A stretch of DNA of 64,000 bases, from positions 82,674-146,673 of the IMG/VR virus record IMGVR_UViG_3300036760_000150; one strand, given 5' to 3'. Shown here piece by piece: positions 24,412-32,853 of this stretch. This stretch comes from a virus. How positions within the stretch are numbered: position 1 is the stretch's first letter; the number at the start of each line of letters is the position of its first letter. The position numbers and the translations under genes were made by a program. The notes beneath the pieces were generated by a model. That model was given only the letters and a program-made list of their open reading frames with translations. It did no database searches and was not told the DNA's origin.

Positions 24412-25038
24412 ATGAAACGAGAAGATCTCATCAAGATGTGTCATGAAGTGGAAGAACTGGCCAAGCAAGAGTTGGCCAAGTTAGACCCTAAAACCAAACT
24501 TCCTGGAGTCATGATCGACAAGAAGGAGTCTAGCACAAAGAAGACCTTGTCTGCTTCTGAACATCTGAGTAAACCTGTGCCTAAAGGTGTGGACCCGGAG
24601 AAGTACGACAGCTGTGTTGATCAGGTGAAAGACAAAGGTGGAGCTAAGAACGCCTATGCTGTATGTGCAGCTAGCTTGAAGAAAGACCAGTACCATGATC
24701 TTCACAGTAAGATGAAAGAGTCATTTAGCAAGAGTGGCTACCTTAAGAAAGACGACAAGCCTCATCCAGCTGGTAGCCCAGAAGAGAGATCACACGCAGT
24801 CGCTGAAGGTAAAGAGAAACTTCCAGATGCTATAAAAGATCTAAAGTCCCCCGGCGACCAGAAGAAGATGCTCGATCATCTTCGTACCCTTAAAGATCCT
24901 TCTCAGCACAGGAGTCCAGAGAACATCATCAAGGAAGAGATGAAGAAGGATGGCCCTGCTCCTACCCCTAGTCCTGGTCCTACCCTTAACCCACAAGCAG
25001 TTCAGGGATTTCTGTCTGGGTTCAGAGGAGTCAAATGA
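24412..25038 (+). CDS. Hypothetical virion-block protein, 208 aa
   Basis: GAGGAG lies upstream of ATG 24412. A segment VDPEKYDSCVDQVKDKG followed by AYAVCAASLKK is a two-cysteine motif that recurs in proteins of large phages. The rest is Lys/Asp-rich with KSG and KKDD linkers and a Pro-rich tail. It may be an internal virion protein; this is inferred from its place between connector and sheath genes. Confidence 0.55.
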   Translation: MKREDLIKMCHEVEELAKQELAKLDPKTKLPGVMIDKKESSTKKTLSASEHLSKPVPKGVDPEKYDSCVDQVKDKGGAKNAYAVCAASLKKDQYHDLHSKMKESFSKSGYLKKDDKPHPAGSPEERSHAVAEGKEKLPDAIKDLKSPGDQKKMLDHLRTLKDPSQHRSPENIIKEEMKKDGPAPTPSPGPTLNPQAVQGFLSGFRGVK

Positions 25039-25289
25039 GCAAGAAGAGACGGCAGCAAGAGCAGCCTAAGGAGATTGAGTCTGAGTCGAGGCCTGGACAC
25101 CAAGATGTCCAGAATGAACCACCTATGTTATGGGATAGCTGGGAAGCTTTCTGGAACTCATGTGTCAAGGGTGGTACACCGTCGCTCATGGTTGCATGCA
25201 AAGAGCATGTCAGATGTCTCGGTTGGTTAGGCGATCAATCTCGTTGGATAAAAGGTGCAATTCATTTCGGTATAACAATTGAGAAATAG
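25035..25289 (+). CDS. Hypothetical protein, 84 aa
   Basis: The start overlaps the upstream stop (ATGA). A charged N-terminal 30 residues is followed by a Trp-rich globular part (WDSWEAFWNSC). Unknown function. It is the last gene before the sheath operon promoter. Confidence 0.6.
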   Translation: MSKKRRQQEQPKEIESESRPGHQDVQNEPPMLWDSWEAFWNSCVKGGTPSLMVACKEHVRCLGWLGDQSRWIKGAIHFGITIEK

Positions 25290-25316
25290 TATAGATATCA
25301 GCAACTTAGAACTAAA

Positions 25317-25327
25317 TCTTAATCTTA
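25317..25327 (+). promoter_or_regulatory. Candidate late promoter before the sheath gene
   Basis: TCTTAATCTTA is followed by GCTAGCACAATAGGAG and the sheath start codon at 25352. The leader would be short. Confidence 0.6.
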
Positions 25328-25351
25328 TGCTAGCACAATAGGAGAAGTAAG

Positions 25352-28183
25352 ATGGCGCTACAACAAGTCAATTCTGATGGCTCGGTACTTATTGTCCCGT
25401 CGTCATCTGTAAACATAACGGTTGCCACACAACCCACTGGTATCGCCACAAGTGGCATCTTAGCATTACTTGGTGAGGCGGACGAAGGTCCTGCTTGGAA
25501 CGACTCAGGAGAGAGTCTGTCAAGCCTCAGCTTTAGTCCTGTTGACAGCGATCGTGTCGCTGCCAAGTTCGGCTCAGGCCGTCTCGTCGACGCATTCAGG
25601 AACATCGGTCAACCCTCAGCTTCTCCTAAGGTCGGTGGTGGTCCTAACAGGATCATCCTCATCAAGACGAACTCGTCCACAAAAGCCTCCAGCACAACTG
25701 CTGATAGTTCTGGTACGTTCAGCGCCAAGCGTGCTGGACAGCCTGGGAACCTCATAAAATACAGCATCTCAGACAACGTCTCTGAGTCTGCTCCTACCAC
25801 AGACTCTTTCTCCTATGTGCCCTCGTCATCTTCGTCAGCTCTGGCTGCCAGGGTGAACGGTGGGTCTAGGCAGACCTTGTCTATCTCTGCCAACACTACT
25901 CCTACAGCGTTGGCCGCCTCTATAACGGCGCTCTCTAACTTGAACGCCGTAGGCGGCATCAACCGGAGTGTTCTCTCTGGTTTGTCTGGTCAGAACATCA
26001 GCCTGACAGTTGTGTCAGGTCAAGTCGTCGATATAGCGCTTGCTCTAGGTCAAGTTTTCGCAACCGCACCTCAAGTAGGTGACACTGCTCGCATACCTGC
26101 TGGATCAGTTATAGAAGGTGGTTCTGCTGAGAACGTAGGTTGGTACCTCGTGACGGCAGTCGTCAACACGACCTCGACGGCCAAGATCACTGCGACCAAG
26201 ATCACCTCTGGTGCTCCTGCCAACGTGGCAGCGACCCCTATCTCCGGCACCCCAGACAACGACCTTATCGACTACAGCTACATGAGAGTCGACGACATGA
26301 GTGGTGAGAACCGTAACATACTCACCGGTCTGGTTGGTCAGACAGCAACTGTGACTGTGGCAAGCTCTAGCTTGACGTTCACCCTGGCCTCTGGTCAGGT
26401 GTTCCCTTCGTCTCCTAAGATCGGTGACATAGTCTACATCCCATCAGGCTCTGCGTACCAAGGTGCAGGTAACGCCAACGTAGGTTGGTACTCTGTCACC
26501 TCGGTCAGCAACACGACCTCGTCAGCATTCCTGACCGCATCTCGGTTGTCAAATGGCAACCCTGTCGCTGTCGGCTCCACAGCCATCGTAGCTACGTCTG
26601 ATGTCCAAGACTACAGACGTGACATCGACGGTGTAGGTAAATCCCTTGAGATCCGTGACAACAGTGGCACCGTGAGTATCACGACCATATTAAAGCAGCT
26701 GGGTGTCAACTCATCTGTCACGTGGATCAGCTCCTCGTCATCGCCTCAACTCCTCGTCTCAGGCGCTGAGATGCAGAAGTCCGTCAGGTTGGTGAGAAGC
26801 TCCACGAACAGCTCTGAGACGTTCAACATCGGTGGTAACATATCGCTTCAGGTGAGCTACCAACCTAGCTCTACGTCTGGTACAGCTACCTTGACCATCT
26901 TGACGTCGTCTGGCACACGTAGACTTCAGACCTCTGTGTCTGGTGGTCCTGGTGTCAACCTAGACATCGACCTCAGCACGGTGCCTACGATCAACGACCT
27001 AGTCAACATAATCAACTCCAACACTGGCTACAGTGCCCAGGCGTTCACCGCCACTGAAGGACAGAGAAGCACCATGGTCCTTGACCAAGTGACAGCTATG
27101 GGTATCTGCACAGAGCTTGGAACCAAACCTGGCCGCATCAAGTCTGACCTCTACGACTTGACGCTGGGTCAGTCAGGGTTCAGGAACTCTGTACTCATCA
27201 CGTACTCGTCAGCGTCGCTCGCTGGCCTGCCCGAGTCTCAGTCTGACACATTCCTCTCTGGTGGAGCTAAAGGTGCATCTACCGGTCTTCAGTTCTCAAA
27301 CGCCATCGATGCGTTGAAATCTGTCAGATGCAACTTCGTCATCCCGTTGGTCAGTCAAGACGCGTCTGACGATGCTGCTGATGGTCTCACAGATGGATCT
27401 TCCACCTACCAGGTGGACGCTGTCAACCAACTCGTGAAGTCTCACGTGTTGGCTATGTCGACGCCTAAGATCAAACGTCACCGCATCGCTGTGGTGTCCA
27501 AGAAGGATACCTTCGACAACGCGAAGCAATCTGCTCAGAACATGTCTAGCTTCAGGGTCGCCCACACGTTCGAGGATGTGCTAGGGGTAGGGTCTGACGG
27601 TAACACCAAGCAGTTTCAGCCTTGGTTAGCAGCAGCTACAGCTGCCTCGTTCCAAGCTGCCGCGTTCTCTCGCACTATCTTCAACAAGGCCATCAACATC
27701 AGCGGTGCCCTTCAGGACGCTGGCGATTGGCACGACGAGAACGTCACAGACGTAGAGAATGCCCTACTCGCAGGTTTGCTGCCAATCGTTCGACAGTCTA
27801 ACGGTCAGTTGGTGTTCGCAAGTGACCAGATGACGTACGGTGTCGACAACAACTTCGTCTACAACAGCATGCAGGCTGTGTACACCTCAGACCTCATGGC
27901 TCTGAGTCTCGCTGACAGTCTCCAGACAGCTTTCGTCGGTGAGGTCACAGCTGATGTCACACCTGCTGCAGTCATCGCCTTCATCAAGTCTAAGATGATC
28001 GAGTTTTTGAACCTCAAGTTCACGGCCTCGACAGACAAGTTCCCCGCTGGATGGAAAGATATAACCGTCAACATCAGTGTACCTTCAATGTTCGTTAAAG
28101 TAGTTGCCATTCTATCAAGTGGGATTTACTTCATTCCTATCGATCTTGTCATTGAAGGTGTAAGTTCCAGTGCGGCTGCTTAA
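25352..28183 (+). CDS. Contractile tail sheath protein, 943 aa
   Basis: The C-terminal third carries the sheath signature: RHRIAVVSKKDTFDNAKQ, then IFNKAINISGALQDAGDW, and a long terminal domain with DKFPAGWKDITVNISVPSM. The N-terminal residues (SVNITVATQPTGIATSG) also fit. At 943 residues it is longer than typical sheaths of about 400-700. The excess includes two tandem copies of a roughly 110-residue beta domain (about residues 206-430). A tube protein follows immediately, which confirms the assignment. AGGAGAAG precedes the ATG. Confidence 0.93.
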   Translation: MALQQVNSDGSVLIVPSSSVNITVATQPTGIATSGILALLGEADEGPAWNDSGESLSSLSFSPVDSDRVAAKFGSGRLVDAFRNIGQPSASPKVGGGPNRIILIKTNSSTKASSTTADSSGTFSAKRAGQPGNLIKYSISDNVSESAPTTDSFSYVPSSSSSALAARVNGGSRQTLSISANTTPTALAASITALSNLNAVGGINRSVLSGLSGQNISLTVVSGQVVDIALALGQVFATAPQVGDTARIPAGSVIEGGSAENVGWYLVTAVVNTTSTAKITATKITSGAPANVAATPISGTPDNDLIDYSYMRVDDMSGENRNILTGLVGQTATVTVASSSLTFTLASGQVFPSSPKIGDIVYIPSGSAYQGAGNANVGWYSVTSVSNTTSSAFLTASRLSNGNPVAVGSTAIVATSDVQDYRRDIDGVGKSLEIRDNSGTVSITTILKQLGVNSSVTWISSSSSPQLLVSGAEMQKSVRLVRSSTNSSETFNIGGNISLQVSYQPSSTSGTATLTILTSSGTRRLQTSVSGGPGVNLDIDLSTVPTINDLVNIINSNTGYSAQAFTATEGQRSTMVLDQVTAMGICTELGTKPGRIKSDLYDLTLGQSGFRNSVLITYSSASLAGLPESQSDTFLSGGAKGASTGLQFSNAIDALKSVRCNFVIPLVSQDASDDAADGLTDGSSTYQVDAVNQLVKSHVLAMSTPKIKRHRIAVVSKKDTFDNAKQSAQNMSSFRVAHTFEDVLGVGSDGNTKQFQPWLAAATAASFQAAAFSRTIFNKAINISGALQDAGDWHDENVTDVENALLAGLLPIVRQSNGQLVFASDQMTYGVDNNFVYNSMQAVYTSDLMALSLADSLQTAFVGEVTADVTPAAVIAFIKSKMIEFLNLKFTASTDKFPAGWKDITVNISVPSMFVKVVAILSSGIYFIPIDLVIEGVSSSAAA

Positions 28184-28202
28184 AAGTTAAGGAGATCATA
28201 AG

Positions 28203-28676
28203 ATGTCAGACATCATCCACGGTAGTAGAGCTTTAGTTAAGATCCAAGGGCAGCCTGTGGGTTTGTTCACACAGTGCTCATGGGGTCAGGCTATGGGCTT
28301 GGTACCTATCCACATCCTAGGTGCTTTCGCACCAGTTGACACAGTATGGACTCACCAAGACGCCATCGCGGTCGACCTGACTGGGTTCCACATGATCGAG
28401 AAAGATGTGTACGTGAAAGCTGGCATGCCTAAGCTGCAAGAGATGCTCACGAAAGGTGACATCACCATCACTGTCGAGGACAGGCAGACTGGCAAGGAGA
28501 TCATGAGCGTGTCCAACGTGAAGATGTACCGTTGGGGCACTGCCACCAACGCCCGCGACATCTCGACGTTCACGGTAAGCGGTCTCGGACTCAAGATCAC
28601 GACGTCTGGTAACCTCAGTGACGGTGAAGCGCCGAACGCGGCCCATCTGCCTTCTGACACCAGTCGTATAGTTTAA
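28203..28676 (+). CDS. Tail tube protein, 157 aa
   Basis: A 157-residue beta-rich protein directly downstream of the sheath gene has the size and order of a contractile-tail tube protein. It has a conserved-looking start (IIHGSRALVKIQGQPVGLF) and ITVEDRQTGKEIMSVSNVK strands typical of the tube beta-barrel. AAGGAG lies upstream of the ATG. It would assemble the inner tube inside the sheath. Confidence 0.85.
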   Translation: MSDIIHGSRALVKIQGQPVGLFTQCSWGQAMGLVPIHILGAFAPVDTVWTHQDAIAVDLTGFHMIEKDVYVKAGMPKLQEMLTKGDITITVEDRQTGKEIMSVSNVKMYRWGTATNARDISTFTVSGLGLKITTSGNLSDGEAPNAAHLPSDTSRIV

Positions 28677-28703
28677 GAGTTTTTACTTGGGAGAATGTGA
28701 AGT

Positions 28704-29405
28704 ATGTTATCAAATGACCTAAAATTTAGGTTGACACATGCACTAACGAGTGAGCCTCTATCTGAGGAGTTATCTAGTACAATAGATGACATCAACAAGA
28801 GGTCAAGTGGCGAGAACGCGTACGACGGTGATAAGTCCTTTCAGCCGATCGCTCCAGATCTCAGCGTGTCTGATGACGTAGGCAGCGATGATGGGTCTAA
28901 CCCTAAGTTCATCGCAGCTGTGATGGGCAACATCCTTGGAGCGTCTCTAACCAAAGCTGCCAACTACCTTGCCGGTGTGATAGGTGCCTTCAGCGTCACT
29001 GGAACTAAAACATCTACCTACCCAACTGGTGCAGTCCTTGCGCAGGTCTCCGACGGTGTCACACAAGCTGACGGTGCAGTTGTCGCGTACGTCGACGGAG
29101 ACAGTGCAGTTACGAAGGCTAACGCAGCATTCAAGGCCATGTCTAACAACAGCAACGCTGGGTCTGGCTTTGACTACGGACTTGATCTTCGTTCACCTGG
29201 CCACGACGGCTACAACGCCCTCGCTATACTTAAGGCCAACAGTCGCTCCCCCAACGAGGTCTGTGACCTCGAAGGAAGTGGAGCACCAGTTGACGGTACA
29301 ACCGGCTTGAACTTCGCAGGCAAAGGTTCCCGCTACACCGACTACGCAGCTGGTGAGATGTACATCAACACCGGCACTAAAGCAGCCCAGTCTGGAAACA
29401 AGTAA
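28704..29405 (+). CDS. Virion structural protein, 233 aa
   Basis: The N-terminus reads MLSNDLKFRLTHALTSEPLS, a helical RLxxALTS segment also present in the next gene. The remainder is Ala/Gly/Thr/Asp-rich and probably beta-structured (AVVAYVDGDSAV). GGGAG lies before the start. The shared N-terminus suggests that both proteins dock on the same virion partner. The domain itself is unidentified. Confidence 0.65.
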   Translation: MLSNDLKFRLTHALTSEPLSEELSSTIDDINKRSSGENAYDGDKSFQPIAPDLSVSDDVGSDDGSNPKFIAAVMGNILGASLTKAANYLAGVIGAFSVTGTKTSTYPTGAVLAQVSDGVTQADGAVVAYVDGDSAVTKANAAFKAMSNNSNAGSGFDYGLDLRSPGHDGYNALAILKANSRSPNEVCDLEGSGAPVDGTTGLNFAGKGSRYTDYAAGEMYINTGTKAAQSGNK

Positions 29406-29435
29406 CTCACGCTTAACTAAGGAGAAGAATATTTT

Positions 29436-30473
29436 ATGAGCGCACTTTCTAAAGAAGCAGCCGACCGCCTCAAAGGTGCTTTGACATCAAACGAGATCGG
29501 TGATGAGATCGCAGAGATACTTCATAAAGTATCACATCTTGGTAGTTCTTTGTCTAGGTATGTAGACCCCAACAAGGGGAGTGATACCAAGGGAGACGGA
29601 ACTGCAAGTAGCCCATTCAAGACGTTGAAGAGGGCTCAGTCTACGATCACAGATGCATCGATAGACAGGCAGTACGTCTTGTTCTGTTCTCCAGGTACTT
29701 ACTTGGAAGCGTCAGACTACGAGTACAAACCAAACATCTCCATAGTGGGTGCTGGCATCGGGGTTACCATTATCGGTAGAGAAGATAACGGTCCTATGTA
29801 CCTTCACTACGGTACAGATCCATCTTTCAACTTGTTCATGAACGCGTCCTTCAACAGCAGCGAGAACATCATCGAGCGTCGTCCTGGTGAGTTCAACGAC
29901 GGTAACACCTGGTTCCTCGACTCTGAGGTCTTTGGACTGTCCGCTACTGGGTCTGGACTTGATGACCTGATCGGGTACGATGCCATAACAGTTCAAGGCT
30001 GTCTTATCAGAGGGTCTCCGTTCTTCGGTGCCGTCTCTGCTAACATAGTTAACTCACGTACCAACCCAGATGTGTACATCTACACGGAAGGGGTTGATGG
30101 AGTTAATACATCGCCAGTCAGAAGCACCATCTACAACTGCAAACTTAGCCGTGTAAAGGTCTACGAGTTTGCCCAGGTGGTTGCACGTAACTCCCAGGTC
30201 AACAAGTGGTTCCTGAACGGTACAGACTGTTTTGTGTCTAGAGATGTTGTCTCTATGACAACTACCCCAGACGGCTACATCGGTGGGGCAACTGTCGACC
30301 AGACTGAGATGGTCAGTCCAGTGTCAATGTTGGATCAAGGTACAGTCAAGACGTCATCGATGACCACAGCTGAGCGAGATGCACTTACTGCAAAAGCAGG
30401 TATGATCATCTTCAACACAAGTACGTCAAAGCACCAAGGTTTTGATGGTACATCTTGGAACAACTTATACTGA
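29436..30473 (+). CDS. Fibre-like protein with right-handed beta-helix domain, 345 aa
   Basis: The N-terminal RLKGALTSNEIGDEIAEIL resembles that of the previous gene and is probably an attachment segment. Residues about 40-110 have the DUF1565/pectate-lyase-like start (RYVDPNKGSD, SSPFKTLKRAQ, LFCSPGTY), pointing to a beta-helix. The C-terminus has SMTTAERDALTAKAGMIIFN, a small domain frequently found at the ends of phage fibre proteins. It is likely part of a tail fibre or spike. Ligand unknown. Confidence 0.7.
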   Translation: MSALSKEAADRLKGALTSNEIGDEIAEILHKVSHLGSSLSRYVDPNKGSDTKGDGTASSPFKTLKRAQSTITDASIDRQYVLFCSPGTYLEASDYEYKPNISIVGAGIGVTIIGREDNGPMYLHYGTDPSFNLFMNASFNSSENIIERRPGEFNDGNTWFLDSEVFGLSATGSGLDDLIGYDAITVQGCLIRGSPFFGAVSANIVNSRTNPDVYIYTEGVDGVNTSPVRSTIYNCKLSRVKVYEFAQVVARNSQVNKWFLNGTDCFVSRDVVSMTTTPDGYIGGATVDQTEMVSPVSMLDQGTVKTSSMTTAERDALTAKAGMIIFNTSTSKHQGFDGTSWNNLY

Positions 30474-30491
30474 TAGGAATAAGGATAATAT

Positions 30492-30668
30492 ATGGCAAAA
30501 CCAACTAAAACTACGAAAACAGTTGTGGTCTGCAACAGCAACGACCCCGATAAGCGTCCTCTGAAGGCTGCGACATGGGAGAAGGAAGATGAACCATGTT
30601 TGAAGATCGAGGATGTCAAGAGTGGCCCCAACGCAGGTAAATGCGTCGCCACAGTTCAAGACGGCTGA
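30492..30668 (+). CDS. Small hypothetical protein, 58 aa
   Basis: The frame from ATG 30492 to TGA 30668 is short but well placed: after the fibre-like gene, with AAGGATAAT upstream and a terminator downstream. The protein is charged, with three cysteines (VVCNSND, EPCLKIED, AGKCVATV). Unknown function. Confidence 0.65.
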   Translation: MAKPTKTTKTVVVCNSNDPDKRPLKAATWEKEDEPCLKIEDVKSGPNAGKCVATVQDG

Positions 30669-30695
30669 TATCTTCCTAACATTCTTTTAAATTAA

Positions 30696-30731
30696 CCCCT
30701 GATGGTTACTCTGTCAGGGGTCTTTTTTTTT
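30696..30731. terminator. Intrinsic terminator at the end of the virion block
   Basis: CCCCTGA and TCAGGGG form a seven-pair stem around an 11-base loop, followed by TCTTTTTTTTT. It separates converging gene blocks. The T-run makes it strong for plus-strand transcripts; the other direction lacks a good T-run. Confidence 0.92.
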
Positions 30732-30735
30732 GAAG

Positions 30736-31278
30736 TCACATTAAACTATGTGAATTGCATATGACGGCAATTATGACGTAGTGAGTTAGATGGTGAACCA
30801 TCTGATCAAAGCCTAACGACCACCAGAACAGCTTGTTGCTGCGAAGACGATCGTGCCACTCAAGCTTCTCCGTGTTCAGTCCAGCTCGCACCTCGGCAGC
30901 CATAGGAAGAGTTTCTTGTGATAAACTGAGATCTCTAATCTCTTGTGTGAACTGAGATACTACGTCGTTGTGTTCTTTAAAATCATCCTTAGTCAACGCG
31001 GTGTAACGACCAAGCATCTTGGGTGAGGCTTTTATACGATCCATGATGAAGTGTGCAGTGAAGTCGAACAATGCCAGACATGACGCTAACAGGCCAACCC
31101 CAGCATACATAGACGCGATAACTATGGTGAACAGGCTGTGAACTGCGCAGTGTGTAGCCAACGGTTGCACCCATCCTTTATCTTTGAACTTCCCCAGCAT
31201 GTAAGGTGTCTGAAGCGGGTAGTCGGCCAGGAAGTGTTTGATCTGGTATATGACAATCAACAGCAACATTTCGTTCAT
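30736..31278 (-). CDS. DUF3307-like integral membrane protein, 180 aa
   Basis: The protein starts LLLIVIYQIKHFLADYPLQT, the typical DUF3307 opening with paired His/Asp in a membrane helix, and has at least three further hydrophobic helices, with a second HF.MDR motif near residue 95. DUF3307 proteins occur in bacteria and phages without an established activity. It is the last gene of a minus-strand operon and its start overlaps the neighbour. Confidence 0.75.
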   Translation of the reverse strand: MNEMLLLIVIYQIKHFLADYPLQTPYMLGKFKDKGWVQPLATHCAVHSLFTIVIASMYAGVGLLASCLALFDFTAHFIMDRIKASPKMLGRYTALTKDDFKEHNDVVSQFTQEIRDLSLSQETLPMAAEVRAGLNTEKLEWHDRLRSNKLFWWSLGFDQMVHHLTHYVIIAVICNSHSLM

Positions 31279-31466
31279 AGGACTTCTTTTAATACCTTCT
31301 GTAACTTCTTGATCCCAGCTTTCTTGAGTATTACTGTAGAGTTCATCATGTAGCTGCCACCCACATACTGGCTCAATACGATGTCGCCGTCAGAATAGAC
31401 TTCGGCATGTATCGAGAACTTCCTGCCAACTCTTATCTTCGTCGTTTTAATCTTCATGAGAGACAT
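31275..31466 (-). CDS. Hypothetical protein, 63 aa
   Basis: A small basic protein with beta strands at the N-terminus (KIRVGRKFSIHAEVYSDG) and a lysine-rich C-terminal helix. GAGGGAT precedes the start; an ATG nine bases later is an alternative. Unknown function. Confidence 0.65.
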   Translation of the reverse strand: MSLMKIKTTKIRVGRKFSIHAEVYSDGDIVLSQYVGGSYMMNSTVILKKAGIKKLQKVLKEVL

Positions 31467-31471
31467 ATTCT

Positions 31472-31903
31472 TTATCCCTCACCCTCTTTGGTTATCAGAT
31501 CGTTAAAAGCTGTCACTTCTTCTGCAGAGAGCGCAGCGGATTTACCCTCGTCTAAGAAACATTCAGCCTCATCTTTGCTTAGAACTCTGACCGATACTTC
31601 ACTTAGTTCACGAGAGGTGTCATACTCGGTTTGGTCGATCGGTGAGTTGCATTGGTAAGACTCAAGCTCCATCAAGCCGTAGATCTCATAAACATGATCG
31701 TCTTCGTCTGGATTGATGCCAGCTTCCTTGACGAACTCCTCAAGCTCGCTCCATTCCATCATAGATAGCTCTTCTCTGGCCCACCCACTAGCGTCGTTAC
31801 CTAGTGTGAACGTGAAAGCTAATGGGAACACGTCGTTGTGCAACACCTCGATGCCACGGTGACTGTCAACTCTCTCGCATATGACTCTGAAGTAAGCTTT
31901 CAT
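31472..31903 (-). CDS. Hypothetical acidic protein, 143 aa
   Basis: A soluble acidic alpha/beta protein. It overlaps the upstream gene by four bases and is followed by a six-base gap. No motif that I can assign to a family. Confidence 0.7.
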   Translation of the reverse strand: MKAYFRVICERVDSHRGIEVLHNDVFPLAFTFTLGNDASGWAREELSMMEWSELEEFVKEAGINPDEDDHVYEIYGLMELESYQCNSPIDQTEYDTSRELSEVSVRVLSKDEAECFLDEGKSAALSAEEVTAFNDLITKEGEG

Positions 31904-32205
31904 GAGTTTTCCTTGGTTGTGATCTTCTTAACTTTCATCTCAGCCCATCTATCATGAGCGATATTATCGCATTCCTCGAATTTTTTCAAGTTCTTCTTTG
32001 TGCCCTCGATGACTATCTCTGTGCGCCCTTCATGATTATGTAGATCTATGAGATCTTTAACTTTAAGAAAGGTTGTAACTGTCTTGTGTTTGGTTATCCA
32101 CGTGAAGCTACCAGTTCCATCACCAAAGATAATCCCTTCAGCCACCACGCCAACGCCGCTGTTTCCGTGCACATCGATATGTCTCATAAGATAGAACTTC
32201 TTCAT
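31900..32205 (-). CDS. Hypothetical protein, 101 aa
   Basis: The sequence reads as a beta-rich N-terminal half with VAEGIIFGDGTGSFTW and a basic helical C-terminus. It overlaps both neighbours by four bases. Unknown function. Confidence 0.7.
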   Translation of the reverse strand: MKKFYLMRHIDVHGNSGVGVVAEGIIFGDGTGSFTWITKHKTVTTFLKVKDLIDLHNHEGRTEIVIEGTKKNLKKFEECDNIAHDRWAEMKVKKITTKENS

Positions 32206-32390
32206 TTTCTTTCTTCTACCCAGCTACAGCATCCTCTTCTACATCGACCCATCATGGTGTTAGGATGTACAAGTAGAACTGGCCCATACCACTTAAAGAG
32301 GTGTTTTTTACCCTTCCAGTTAGGCCTTCTCAAGTCTAACAGATCTACCTGCAGTAACCAGCCGGATCTAAGCTTCTTGAGAAATCTCAT
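32202..32390 (-). CDS. Hypothetical basic protein, 62 aa
   Basis: Highly basic with a C-terminal CRRGCC cluster. ATGA overlaps occur with both neighbours, which supports translation. Might bind nucleic acid or metal. No family. Confidence 0.6.
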   Translation of the reverse strand: MRFLKKLRSGWLLQVDLLDLRRPNWKGKKHLFKWYGPVLLVHPNTMMGRCRRGCCSWVEERK

Positions 32391-32656
32391 GTCTCTTCCT
32401 TATATGTGTCCAACAGTTTCATGCCACGATCCTTTGTGTCTACAAGTAGACGCTTGGCAAGGATTGCAGATCTCTGCTCATCCAACGTGATCTGGTACAG
32501 TCTGTTGTCGATCACTATGTTGATGTTCAATAGGCCGTGCGTGTTGAAGTATGCATCTAGGTGATTCATACCGAGGTCTTCCGAGAGGTCATGGAGCTTC
32601 TTCCTGTAGATCTTCGATGTGATATTCCTGGACGTCACGGTGCTTTTGATGTTCAT
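32387..32656 (-). CDS. Hypothetical protein, 89 aa
   Basis: The ATG at 32656 makes an ATGA overlap with the upstream stop; a longer in-frame form would overlap that gene heavily. Helical, mixed charge. Unknown function. Confidence 0.65.
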   Translation of the reverse strand: MNIKSTVTSRNITSKIYRKKLHDLSEDLGMNHLDAYFNTHGLLNINIVIDNRLYQITLDEQRSAILAKRLLVDTKDRGMKLLDTYKEET

Positions 32657-32853
32657 ACTGCCTCCATAACATGAGTTATCTCTCCCATAGCTACCCTGAC
32701 GCCCTCTTTGGTGAAGTACCACACGAACCTCGTTCGATCATCTCTGCGGTCTATCGTCACAGTGCCGTTGTAGTAGATAGAACGCCAGTACCGCACCTTG
32801 GTGTCCTTTGGTAGATTTGTCTTGTCTATGTGAGGTTGGTATGAACCTATCAT
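32653..32853 (-). CDS. Hypothetical protein, 66 aa
   Basis: The ATG at 32853 forms an ATGA overlap with the stop of the upstream frame only if that upstream gene is read through a frameshift (see 32850..33582). The protein is beta-rich and basic (RYWRSIYYNGTVTIDRRDD). Unknown function. Confidence 0.6.
   Translation of the reverse strand: MIGSYQPHIDKTNLPKDTKVRYWRSIYYNGTVTIDRRDDRTRFVWYFTKEGVRVAMGEITHVMEAV

Noticed and set aside
30335-30659. Minus-strand frames opposite the fibre C-terminus and the 58-aa gene
   Set aside because: They lie beyond the terminator in the wrong direction and lack start signals; the plus-strand reading has continuous operon logic.
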